A DNA stretch of 46,641 nucleotides from CAZFBA01 sp964517135 (GCA_964517135.1 CAZFBA010000032.1:1-46641); one strand, 5' to 3'; shown: positions 1 through 7,517, counted from the stretch's first letter. Translations and numbers: made by a program. The notes: generated by a model not told the origin, from the letters alone.

Positions 1-166
1 GCCCGCAGGCCCAAAAACCAAACCCTCAGAAAAAATTTAACCAGACAGTAATGTTCAGAAATATAAATGAATTATGTAAACTTTTCCTTTAAAATATGCT
101 AATTAACCTTCAGAAAAAGCTTAAATTTTCGATACCTGTTTTGATAAGGGCAATGAGGGTATAAAA

Positions 167-1381
167 ATGAATAAGAATAATAAAGGAAACGCAATCGCCC
201 AGTACGGTATTATCATTTTGCTGGTTAGTATTGCAATAATACCGGGGTTTTTTTTGATAGGGAAAAACTTAACAGACTATTTTACTAGCTTTAAGAATAT
301 GATTTCAGGAGGAGATGCCCAAACAGCATCAAATTCAGGGTTTTTAAACATTTTTTCCGGGCCTGGCTCGTCTTCTTCAAACACTGCTGAAAATGTAGAG
401 GTCAGTTGTGAGGGTACAAACTGTACTATACAGGTAGGAAATCTGGTTCTTAATTCTATACCTGAGAACCTTACAGAGATAATAGAAACCTCCGGAAGCG
501 CTGGCGGAACCGAAACACTGGCTTCAATCATTCAACAAATTGCTGATCAGGCAGATCAGAACAATATTAATCAGAAAGATGCCTATAAAATTAATAAACT
601 GGCATCACTAGCCTATGAACTTGCTGCTTCAGAAAAGTTTCTTGAAACTTTTTCTGGTGATGTCATCAGAGATTTTGAAGCAATAATGACCCAGTTTGAT
701 GAAAATTATTACTATTCTCTTTCCAATTATGAAAGAGAACAGTATGTGCAAAGTGTTATAGAACCTGCTATCATTAATTTTAGAGATAGCTATTTTACAG
801 ATGAAAACGGCGAGCAGTTTCTTGGCAGTTTTGCCCAGTTGCTTTCAAACAGTAATTCAGGGTCAGTATTAGCAGAGGCAATTGTTCAAAATTACCCTTC
901 TATTCAGACTGAAATGAATAAACGAACTCAGTTTGATTATTTATTAAAAGATTTAACATCCGATACTTCAACTTTGAATTCGCAAACAAAGGCTATTTTA
1001 TCCACTCTGGGTGGAGATATTCAATTGCTGGCAGATAATATGGTTACTGCTTTTGATTCAAGCATAATGTATTCTGATCAGCAAATGGATAATCTTATTG
1101 CAGATATGTCTGCAAAGGCTCATTATGATTCTTATATGTTTGCCATGGAATATGAAATGTCTGCATTTAAGGCAATAAAAGAATCTAATGATGGCTTAAC
1201 ATCAGAAACCACAAACTTAAAAGCAAAAATAATTGATGTAACAGCAGACAGCGAAGAAAATGCCAAACCTGAAGATCAAGAAGATCAGGAGACTGAAGAA
1301 ACTGAAGATAATGAAGAAGCTGAAGATAATGAAAATACTTCAGAAACAGATGAACAGACAACAGATGTACCCGGTGAATAG
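167..1381 (+). CDS. Large Flp-pilin-like surface/secreted protein (family member P1)
   Basis: 404 residues. The N-terminus looks like a type IVb (Flp) prepilin: a short basic leader ending in Gly7, then NAIAQY with Gln at +5 and Tyr at +6, then a hydrophobic helix to about residue 31. Cleavage after Gly7 by a prepilin peptidase is inferred. Flp pilins are normally 50-70 residues, so this one carries a large extra domain. Residues 77-130 form a module shared with three other proteins of this window: a Cys81-x4-Cys86 pair, a short strand ending LNSIPEN, and an SGSAGGT turn. Residues 130-340 look helical. The last 45 residues are Glu/Asp-rich and disordered. A GAGGG Shine-Dalgarno-like site lies 8 bases before the ATG. 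The gene stands alone, and its stop lies 4 bases from the convergent regulator's stop. Secretion machinery is not in view. Confidence 0.75.
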   Translation: MNKNNKGNAIAQYGIIILLVSIAIIPGFFLIGKNLTDYFTSFKNMISGGDAQTASNSGFLNIFSGPGSSSSNTAENVEVSCEGTNCTIQVGNLVLNSIPENLTEIIETSGSAGGTETLASIIQQIADQADQNNINQKDAYKINKLASLAYELAASEKFLETFSGDVIRDFEAIMTQFDENYYYSLSNYEREQYVQSVIEPAIINFRDSYFTDENGEQFLGSFAQLLSNSNSGSVLAEAIVQNYPSIQTEMNKRTQFDYLLKDLTSDTSTLNSQTKAILSTLGGDIQLLADNMVTAFDSSIMYSDQQMDNLIADMSAKAHYDSYMFAMEYEMSAFKAIKESNDGLTSETTNLKAKIIDVTADSEENAKPEDQEDQETEETEDNEEAEDNENTSETDEQTTDVPGE

Positions 1382-1385
1382 TAAG

Positions 1386-2033
1386 TTATAAAGAAAATTT
1401 ATACCCTACATTTCTGACTGTTTCAATAGCCAGGCCATATTTTGGCCCAAGTTTTGAGCGCAATCTTCTAACATGAACATCTACTGTTCTTGCTCCACCA
1501 TAATAATCGTATCCCCAGACTCTTTCAAGTATATGGTTTCTGCTAAACACCCTGTTTTTATTACTTACAAGAAACTGCAATAGTTTAAATTCCATATATG
1601 TGAGATCAACCGAATTATAATTTACCAGCACTTTGTGTTGTGCAAGATCTATAATCAAGTTATGTATTTGAATAACATCCTCGGTGTTAATGCCATAATG
1701 TTTCCAGAGAGTAAGTTTTAGCCTGAGTATTAAGGCTTTTGCTGAAATATCATCCAGTATAAAATCATCTATGCCTGTTGATATAGATATACCGGGTAAC
1801 ATTGCGTTATTTAAAACTGCAATAACAGGTACAGTCTTAATATCAAATTCATGTTTAAGATTAAGACCTGAAAGATCTTCAAGAGAAGGCAGGTCGAAAA
1901 TGATTATATTGCCTGATCCTTCATTAACCTCATCAAGCGAAGGGAACGAAATGATATAATTTTCACCGGCAAGATATTCTTTCAATCTTTCCTTTAGTTC
2001 AATATTTTCTGATATAATAGCAATTCTGTTCAT
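1386..2033 (-). CDS. OmpR/PhoB-family response regulator with degenerate receiver
   Basis: 215 residues. The C-terminal half (about 120-215) is a canonical winged-helix DNA-binding domain with the usual VWGYDYYGGARTVDVHVRRL recognition region and a VRNVGYKF end. The N-terminal receiver keeps a candidate phospho-acceptor Asp47 (in IIIFDLP). It lacks the paired acidic residues at the start (ISEN instead of VDDE), has Asn where the switch Thr/Ser is expected, and has Asp in place of the conserved Lys. It is therefore probably not controlled by ordinary phosphorylation, or only by a non-canonical signal. No histidine kinase is adjacent. The gene is convergent with the pilin-like gene on its left and divergent from fic on its right, so the 244-base gap 2034-2277 must hold its promoter. 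Confidence 0.85.
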   Translation of the reverse strand: MNRIAIISENIELKERLKEYLAGENYIISFPSLDEVNEGSGNIIIFDLPSLEDLSGLNLKHEFDIKTVPVIAVLNNAMLPGISISTGIDDFILDDISAKALILRLKLTLWKHYGINTEDVIQIHNLIIDLAQHKVLVNYNSVDLTYMEFKLLQFLVSNKNRVFSRNHILERVWGYDYYGGARTVDVHVRRLRSKLGPKYGLAIETVRNVGYKFSL

Positions 2034-2277
2034 CTTTTTCCCGGTCAGATATATTATATGCTCTGATATTTTATCGTAAAAATTACTGACAAACTAAAAT
2101 ACCTTAAAGAAACCCGTACTTCTATAGCGATTGAGCTTCTCGCCCGTAATAAATTTCTTTTAAAAAAGTAATTTCTCCTTGAATAAAACTCAAAATACAG
2201 TTATCTTAAAATAAATTTAATATTGTCTTTTTTATTTTAAACTTCAAAAGTTTCAGATATGTTAAAAGTGAAGTATT

Positions 2278-3114
2278 ATGCTTGTTGATGTAACAAAACT
2301 ACACGAAAAAACATACGGATATTCAATGAGAACCGGCAAACGTGGATCTTATAAATACTGGTATAGAGATAGTGCTACCGGCAGGCTTTATGAAGGTAAA
2401 AAACCTTCCAGGATATTAATTGATGCTTTTGAAAAACAAATTGAGCACCCGCTAGAAGAAGAAACAATGCCCAACCCCTGGGAAAACTACCGTTCAACTA
2501 ATCCACAGCTTATCTATCATCAAGAAACAAATGTACCTTATAACCGGCTTGGCATTACTACACGTGAAGAACTGGAAGTGTATGAATCATATTTATTGAG
2601 TATTGCTTATAAGAGGGTACTTGAAAATCTGAAAACTTTTCCTGAATATTATTTGCCAGTTCATTCATCTAAAATAATTCTTCTACACCGTATTATCTTC
2701 TCTGATCTCTATGATTGGGCGGGTGAATACAGAAATATCAATATCTCAAAAGAAGGCTTTCCTTTTCCACCGGCAGATAACATTGTTTCTGAGATGAAAA
2801 GGATTGACAAAGAAATATTCAACAAAATTTCATATTGCCCTGCCGTAGAACTGGAAGAACTGGCAGAGCTTCTTGCTTATGTTTCTTCAGAATTAACAAT
2901 GATACATCCATTTAGAGAAGGTAATGGCCGTGTAATAAGGATAGTTACAGACATTATAACAATTGCGTTTAATGTTAATCCAGCGAACTGGGGTATTCTA
3001 AACAAAAAAGAAGACCGTGAAAGATATCTGCAAGCAATGTTTGCAGGCTACAAACAAGACTATAAACCACTTACTGACTTTATTTATCAGTTATTACTGG
3101 CATCTAAATCGTAG
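2278..3114 (+). CDS. fic: Fic-domain protein (probable AMP-transferase toxin)
   Basis: 278 residues. Fic enzymes transfer AMP (or another phosphate-containing group) from a nucleotide to a target hydroxyl. The full catalytic motif HPFREGNGRxxR lies at residues 210-221, with His210 as catalytic base. The flap and helices before it (LYDWAGEYRNINISKEGFPF, about 144-163) match active class I Fic toxins such as VbhT/FicT. An N-terminal extension of about 65 residues, rich in basic and aromatic residues, is unrecognised. No (S/T)xxxE(G/N) inhibitory motif is visible within the protein, so inhibition would have to come in trans. The neighbouring minus-strand gene carries exactly that motif. A 6-bp palindrome with a 3-base spacer (2239-2253) lies upstream, and the ribosome site is weak. 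Targets are unknown. Confidence 0.88.
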   Translation: MLVDVTKLHEKTYGYSMRTGKRGSYKYWYRDSATGRLYEGKKPSRILIDAFEKQIEHPLEEETMPNPWENYRSTNPQLIYHQETNVPYNRLGITTREELEVYESYLLSIAYKRVLENLKTFPEYYLPVHSSKIILLHRIIFSDLYDWAGEYRNINISKEGFPFPPADNIVSEMKRIDKEIFNKISYCPAVELEELAELLAYVSSELTMIHPFREGNGRVIRIVTDIITIAFNVNPANWGILNKKEDRERYLQAMFAGYKQDYKPLTDFIYQLLLASKS

Positions 3115-3287
3115 CTGACAAGAAAAAATGCTTCTGGCAAATTGATACCTTCAAGGTAACTGGAACCCCGGGCATTGTTAATAACCATATTTTTTGTCTG
3201 CGCCGGATCAGTAAGAAAACGATTTTTCTTTAAATAACTGAAATCAAGGTTTTTATTATCAATATTATCTGAGATTAACTTAGGCAT
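3087..3287 (-). CDS. Probable class I Fic antitoxin (VbhA/FicA-like)
   Basis: 66 residues. Residues 38-47 read NARGSSYLEG, which fits the Fic inhibitory motif (S/T)xxxE(G/N) with Ser42, Glu46 and Gly47. The surrounding NAx(A/G)SxxLEG context is also that of small class I antitoxins such as VbhA, in which the Glu blocks ATP placement in the partner Fic. Class I antitoxin genes normally sit upstream of, and on the same strand as, their toxin. This one is on the opposite strand, and its 3' end overlaps the last 28 bases of fic. A good promoter lies just upstream (-35 TGGACA, 18-base spacer, -10 TATAAT). The Shine-Dalgarno site is weak. The pairing is inferred from motif and position. Confidence 0.68.
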   Translation of the reverse strand: MPKLISDNIDNKNLDFSYLKKNRFLTDPAQTKNMVINNARGSSYLEGINLPEAFFLVSYDLDASNN

Positions 3288-3315
3288 ATATAAAAATCTA
3301 CATTATCTTCTAACC

Positions 3316-3344
3316 TTAGTGTGATATATACATTATAACACTAA
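3316..3344. promoter_or_regulatory. Palindromic operator candidate over the antitoxin promoter
   Basis: The arms TTAGTGT (3316-3322) and ACACTAA (3338-3344) are perfect inverted repeats 15 bases apart. They bracket the -10 box of the antitoxin promoter, a layout typical of autoregulated toxin-antitoxin operators. The binding protein is unknown. Confidence 0.45.
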
Positions 3345-3361
3345 AATCCCCGTTTTGTCCA
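3332..3361 (-). promoter_or_regulatory. Promoter of the putative Fic antitoxin gene
   Basis: On the minus strand, -35 TGGACA (3356-3361) and a consensus -10 TATAAT (3332-3337) are separated by 18 bases. The predicted start is near 3325, about 38 bases before the ATG at 3287. Seen by eye; not tested. Confidence 0.6.
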
Positions 3362-3607
3362 CTTTTTGTAATGTTTTATAATACGAATAGTAACATAATG
3401 CAATAAAAACAGCGAACATTAACTGGCATCAGGTTCTATTCAGCGTCTTTTTAAGATATTAATTAAAATAATATAAAAGTTTTAAAAATCTTGTACAACA
3501 AACATCTTATATGCTTTTCCATGAAACAAATAACAGATTTCAGCAAATTGAAGAACATTGTGTAACAAAGCGTTATAGTCTTCTACACACTGAAACCTTA
3601 TCCCTGT

Positions 3608-3622
3608 GGGTGGGTGGGCGGG
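3608..3622 (+). other. G-quadruplex motif with single-base loops
   Basis: GGGTGGGTGGGCGGG: four G3 runs separated by single bases, the most stable class of intramolecular quadruplex in vitro. It stands out in AT-rich DNA. It lies just past the terminator of the leftward HEAT cluster, so on the template for leftward transcription it is the G-rich strand. Confidence 0.85.
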
Positions 3623-3636
3623 AACCTGCTGCCCTG

Positions 3637-3665
3637 AAATAAAAAAAACCACCCCTGCGGGTGGT
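3637..3665 (-). terminator. Intrinsic terminator of the HEAT-protein cluster
   Basis: On the minus strand, a 7-bp perfect stem (ACCACCC / GGGTGGT, 3648-3654 with 3659-3665) and a 4-base loop are followed at once by a run of eight T, then ATTT. It lies 49 bases after the stop of the 349-residue gene. Confidence 0.9.
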
Positions 3666-3713
3666 AAACTTTCTTGGGAAAAATTTGGGAAAGTTCAGGA
3701 TACTTTGTTTGCC

Positions 3714-4763
3714 CTAAGCTGCTTGCTGTGCAGGTGCTGCTGCTGCCTGCTGTGCATTGGCTAAAGCCTGTTTGGCCAGAGCTGCAACTTCAGGGTTTTT
3801 ATCTTTAGTGCCTACTATTTCAAATATCTTGGCCGATAAAGCTGCATCTTGAGGTTTTGTTAAGAAGTCTATAGCACTGATTGCAGCCTTTCTCATTTCA
3901 GGATTCGGATCATTCTTCAGAACCTGAAGCATTTGAGAAGCCCCAGGCAGATCCTGTAAGCCTACCTCAGGATTCTGGTTTTGATTCAGTATTGCAAGCG
4001 TCCACATAGCATGCTTTTTGTTACTTTCTGCCTGAGCTTTTTCAGGACCACTCATCTTGCTGGTATCTTGACCCAGTGTATTAATCAGTGATGTGTAAGT
4101 GTTAGCATCGCCCTGACCGATTCTTGCTACTGCTTCAATAGCTGCTGCCTGAATATTTGGATCTGGCTGCTGTAATGCCGCATTAATAGCCGGTAAATCA
4201 TTTACTGATAATTGCGGCTCTTGAGTTTCAACAGGTGCAGGCTGTGGTTGCTGCTGCACTGGCTGTTCTTGTTGAACAGGCTGCTGAACTGGAGGCTGTT
4301 GCGGCTGCTGTGGTGGTACCGGCTGATACTGAGGGGGTACCTGCTGTGGCTGTGGCTGCTGCGGATACTGCACTGGTGGAGGCGGCATCTGCGGTGCCTG
4401 GTTAATTATTTGTGACTGATTAACCGGTGGCTGCTCGGGCATTGGCATCGGTACCGGCTGTGGCATTGGACCCGGCATCGGCATTGGCATCGGTGGCATC
4501 ATTGGAGGCGGGTACATGCCAGGCTGGTTGTAAATACTTCCTTGAGGATAAGAGTACATTGGCATTGGTGGTGGCGGAGGATATGGTGAAGCTTCTCCTC
4601 CTGCATAAGCTTTAGGCTCAATAATGTTAATCGTTACTGCTGAAGCTGTTGGTTGAGCCTTTTGCTGTGATTGATAAGGCTGTTGATAAGGTTGTTGCTG
4701 ATATGGTACCTGATATTGATTCTGTACCGGGTAGTATGGATTGTAATTGTATCCTTGAATCAT
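3714..4763 (-). CDS. Pro/Gln-rich protein with HEAT-like repeats (349 aa)
   Basis: Residues 1-190 are low-complexity: Tyr/Gln/Pro repeats, then PM and PQ stretches. The exception is a conserved-looking island at 43-52, VTINIIEPKA, which recurs as VRIDIINPKA in the next gene upstream. Residues 190-340 form HEAT/PBS-lyase-like helical repeats (paired helices with DPN and EMRKAAISAID turns), a protein-binding fold. The end is Ala/Gln-rich. No signal peptide or membrane helix is seen, so a cytoplasmic scaffold is plausible. A strong ribosome site (AAGGGGAAAGGAA) sits just before the ATG, and a strong terminator follows. It is a paralogue of the 417-residue protein in the same cluster. Function unknown. 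Confidence 0.8.
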   Translation of the reverse strand: MIQGYNYNPYYPVQNQYQVPYQQQPYQQPYQSQQKAQPTASAVTINIIEPKAYAGGEASPYPPPPPMPMYSYPQGSIYNQPGMYPPPMMPPMPMPMPGPMPQPVPMPMPEQPPVNQSQIINQAPQMPPPPVQYPQQPQPQQVPPQYQPVPPQQPQQPPVQQPVQQEQPVQQQPQPAPVETQEPQLSVNDLPAINAALQQPDPNIQAAAIEAVARIGQGDANTYTSLINTLGQDTSKMSGPEKAQAESNKKHAMWTLAILNQNQNPEVGLQDLPGASQMLQVLKNDPNPEMRKAAISAIDFLTKPQDAALSAKIFEIVGTKDKNPEVAALAKQALANAQQAAAAPAQQAA

Positions 4764-4959
4764 TTCCTTTCCCCTTAAACTAGTCTGTCGAATGTTACTT
4801 AAGACTCTGTAGACGCTAAATAACTTGTTCTGATTATTTGATCTATTATTGTAAGAACCCTCAAGATTATTAATTGCTAAATTTTAGATTAATGTAAAAT
4901 GATTGTTACAAAGCTATATCAGAAAAAGAGGGCATTAGTCTACAACTTGTTCAGTATTT

Positions 4960-6213
4960 TCAGCCTACCATGCTCAACCTGCTGGCCTGATTCGGATTCA
5001 TATTAGCTTGAACGGGTGACATAGCAGTATTCTGGTTTTGTGGTAAATTTTGAACTATCTGTCTTACTGCCGGGTTAGTCGCAAAATTGTTGTTCAAAGG
5101 TTGACCTGTCACAGGGTTCAGTTGAGGTGTAACCGGCGAAGTATCCAGAGAATTGTTGCCTATTGGCATTTGTTGTGTATTAAGCATATCTGTCATCTGG
5201 TTGTTGGCCTGATGCATATTTTGTGCTGTTGTCAGATTATTTTGCATTTCTGCCAGTTGTTGGTCAGAAGTTAAAGCTTGTTGTTCCTGTAGTTGCTCTG
5301 CGGCCAGTTTTTCCTGGTCGGCTTTAGCCTGTTGCAAATATTCTAATTCAGGGTTTGTTTGATCTTTATTTCTTATATAACTCGGCCTTGAGGCGAGTTC
5401 CATTAGCATTTCGTTTGCCCAGACAGCATCAGCACCATAGGCTTTTGTGCTGCCTGTCATATCTTTGACCAGGTGCATTGTTTCATCATTGCCGTTTGCA
5501 CCGACCTGCATTGCTATCTGACCCATTAGCCTGACGTTCTGGTGTGGATCTTTTAATGTTCTGTTCAATAGCTGAGTAAGAGCCGGATGATCTGCTGCAT
5601 TCGGGTATTTCTCAAAAGTCTCAGAGAGTTTAGCCCCTGCTTTCATCCTTATTTCAGGATTCGGGTTATTAAGCCCGTTATCAATTGCCTTGATTAGACT
5701 TTCAGGTATATCTGCTACCGGTCCCTTATTGTTATTATTTTCCTGCGTGTTTTGTGGTTGTTGATTTTCCTTATTCTCTAAAGGTTGAGCCGGTGGATTC
5801 TGCTCTTGTTGTGGCTGTTGTGGTTGTTGCGGCTGTTGCGGCTGTTGTGGTTGATTATTTACCGGCTGAGGGTGAGGCGGAACATTTTGAACCGCCGGGT
5901 TATTTATGTTCTGGTTATAATGAGGATTATAATTGTTATTAATATTCTGTCCGTTATTCTGCGGGTAATAATTCGGATAGTAATATTGCGGGTAGTAAGG
6001 TTGTTGATAGTAACCCTGTTGATAAGGATTATATTGAGGAGAAATGCCTGCTCTACTATTCCCTGAAGGTTCTAATGATGCTTTTGGGTTAATAATGTCT
6101 ATCCTGACACTGTCTACTGAAGTTTTTGGCTGTAATCCGCCCTGTTGCGCTGGCGGTTGAACCGGCGCTGGTGGTGGATAATAGCCATAATTTGTATAGT
6201 AAGGATTTACCAT
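4960..6213 (-). CDS. Pro/Gln/Asn-rich protein with HEAT-like repeats (417 aa)
   Basis: Paralogue of the neighbouring 349-residue protein. A Tyr/Pro-rich start is followed by the motif VRIDIINPKA at residues 36-45. Next come Gln/Tyr/Asn low-complexity and runs of PQQ to about residue 170, then HEAT-like helices (about 170-285; NPNPEIRMKAGAKL and DPHQNVRLMGQIA). A Gln/Asn/Met-rich tail contains a probable coiled coil (about 290-345). There is no signal peptide. Its start lies 61 bases after the stop of the 152-residue gene, consistent with one transcript. The ribosome site is weak (AGG 9-10 bases before the ATG). Such Asn/Gln-rich tails can be aggregation-prone. Function unknown. Confidence 0.8.
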   Translation of the reverse strand: MVNPYYTNYGYYPPPAPVQPPAQQGGLQPKTSVDSVRIDIINPKASLEPSGNSRAGISPQYNPYQQGYYQQPYYPQYYYPNYYPQNNGQNINNNYNPHYNQNINNPAVQNVPPHPQPVNNQPQQPQQPQQPQQPQQEQNPPAQPLENKENQQPQNTQENNNNKGPVADIPESLIKAIDNGLNNPNPEIRMKAGAKLSETFEKYPNAADHPALTQLLNRTLKDPHQNVRLMGQIAMQVGANGNDETMHLVKDMTGSTKAYGADAVWANEMLMELASRPSYIRNKDQTNPELEYLQQAKADQEKLAAEQLQEQQALTSDQQLAEMQNNLTTAQNMHQANNQMTDMLNTQQMPIGNNSLDTSPVTPQLNPVTGQPLNNNFATNPAVRQIVQNLPQNQNTAMSPVQANMNPNQASRLSMVG

Positions 6214-6274
6214 AACTTTTACCTGGAGATTCTCTTTTCTTGTGGTGTACTAGATCACGTTGATAGATATAAAA

Positions 6275-6733
6275 CTACATTTTAATATCTAAAAATTGAG
6301 CATTGTTGCCTCTTGAAAGACCGCTGGCTTTAAGGACTCTGCTGCCGCCCCATATAGCAAGACCGCCAAGACCTATTGCACCAAGAATAGGTGCGCCAAC
6401 ACTGGCTGCCAGGAAGGATAAACCTGCAACCCCGAGAGGTACCGCAGACTTAAACACTTCGCCAACTGCCCCTTTAAGGCCATGCCATCCTCTGACGACT
6501 GATCCCATAAAACCATCCTGATATTGAACGCTACCTCTGAGTTTATCAGCGATACCGTCAACAAGAACATCATCTGATGTTGTCATCGTAGAACGCATAA
6601 GTAAATTGGCGTCAAATTCGCCTAATTTATCCTGACCTCTTTCCCGTCCACGCCTGATGCCTCTTTCTGCTGCACCATATGTAATCAGGGCACCTGCACC
6701 GAGAGCTAAAACTTTGACTAGACCTGCACTCAT
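6275..6733 (-). CDS. Glycine/alanine-rich membrane protein of unknown function (152 aa)
   Basis: One hydrophobic helix at about residues 4-22, a basic/polar middle (RGIRRGRERGQD, then a Thr/Asp-rich part), and two closely spaced small-residue helices at about 95-130 (Ala/Gly/Leu). This suggests a small three-helix or hairpin inner-membrane protein. It is the first gene of the leftward cluster with the two HEAT-like proteins, so it might be their membrane partner; that is inference from position only. A good ribosome site (AAAGGAGAAAGG) precedes the ATG. No known family is recognised. Confidence 0.7.
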   Translation of the reverse strand: MSAGLVKVLALGAGALITYGAAERGIRRGRERGQDKLGEFDANLLMRSTMTTSDDVLVDGIADKLRGSVQYQDGFMGSVVRGWHGLKGAVGEVFKSAVPLGVAGLSFLAASVGAPILGAIGLGGLAIWGGSRVLKASGLSRGNNAQFLDIKM

Positions 6734-6753
6734 TAGCCTTTCTCCTTTCTGAA

Positions 6754-6765
6754 AGCCATATGGCT
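6754..6765. promoter_or_regulatory. Perfect 12-bp palindrome in the leader of the 152-aa gene
   Basis: AGCCATATGGCT is a perfect palindrome, extended imperfectly on both sides. It lies about 20 bases upstream of the start codon on the minus strand, beside the ribosome site. It could be a leader hairpin or an operator. Confidence 0.4.
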
Positions 6766-6799
6766 CTCAAAGTAGTTGTAGTTATGTAGGTTTTTGGTG

Positions 6800-6826
6800 T
6801 GTTGAGTGTATTGAGTGTGTAGAGTG
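6800..6826. repeat. Three tandem 9-bp repeats (iteron-like) upstream of the HEAT cluster
   Basis: TGTTGAGTG, TATTGAGTG and TGTAGAGTG run head to tail, followed by a degenerate GT-rich tract to 6840. On the minus strand they read CACTCAACA-like, 67-93 bases before the first gene's start. A repeat binding site or a slipped-strand GT tract are both possible. Confidence 0.6.
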
Positions 6827-7490
6827 TGTTTGTGTGTATAGATAAATGAGCCTGCAGTAACTATTTTAAGGCTCTAATGAATGCTGAAACGACAAAATCA
6901 CAACTTTTTTTAGAGTTGTAATAATAAAGATTATTCTTTATAGAAGTGTCAGTTCTAAACATTCATCAAAACCCTTTTTTTACCAAAAGCATCAATTTTA
7001 TCTATGTGCATAAAAACAATAATTAAGCAAAAGTTGCTAGGGGATGTCTGTTTTTTTAATATTAGTTTACATTTCGAAAATACGGGTTTTACAGGATTAG
7101 TATCGTGTAGATAAGTTTTTTACAGGTATTCTGACAAACAGATACATGGGTTTGTTCAGTATTATTCGTTTCTGACCATTTTTCTAGTTAACAGATTTTG
7201 CAGGGTATAATAATGGCCAGAGGCTCCATTTTGAGAGAATTCTGGCCAGTTTTGCCGTCAGTATAAATTTTTATTTTGAAAAAGCTTATTATTAAAGATT
7301 AAACATGTGAGTCATTTTGCCAAATCCAAAACAAACTTTGCCGTTGGCAAAATAATATCTATAATCAACGTCATAAGTAATCAGATTTCAGAAAATACAG
7401 GGTAGGTGTTTTAGAATTGTCTAATTCTTCATGTTGGATTTAAATGATTTAGTTTATATTTTAAGCATACAAGTATAAAATAAAACTCTC

Positions 7491-7517
7491 TCAGGAGTGC
7501 ACTTAGTGCACTCCTGA
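7491..7517 (-). terminator. Long perfect hairpin downstream of pilin-like gene P2
   Basis: 13-bp perfect arms (TCAGGAGTGCACT / AGTGCACTCCTGA) around one base. On the minus strand it lies about 120 bases after P2's stop and is followed by GAGAGTTTTATTTT. A terminator is the likeliest role, but the T-run starts five bases late, so a bidirectional hairpin or operator is possible. Confidence 0.5.

Larger units (their letters stand above)
3288..3713. other. Intergenic region, antitoxin promoter to HEAT-gene terminator
   Basis: No convincing gene. It holds the antitoxin promoter and operator near 3316-3361, a G-quadruplex motif at 3608-3622 and the terminator of the leftward cluster at 3637-3665. 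The rest is AT-rich without recognised features. Confidence 0.7.
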
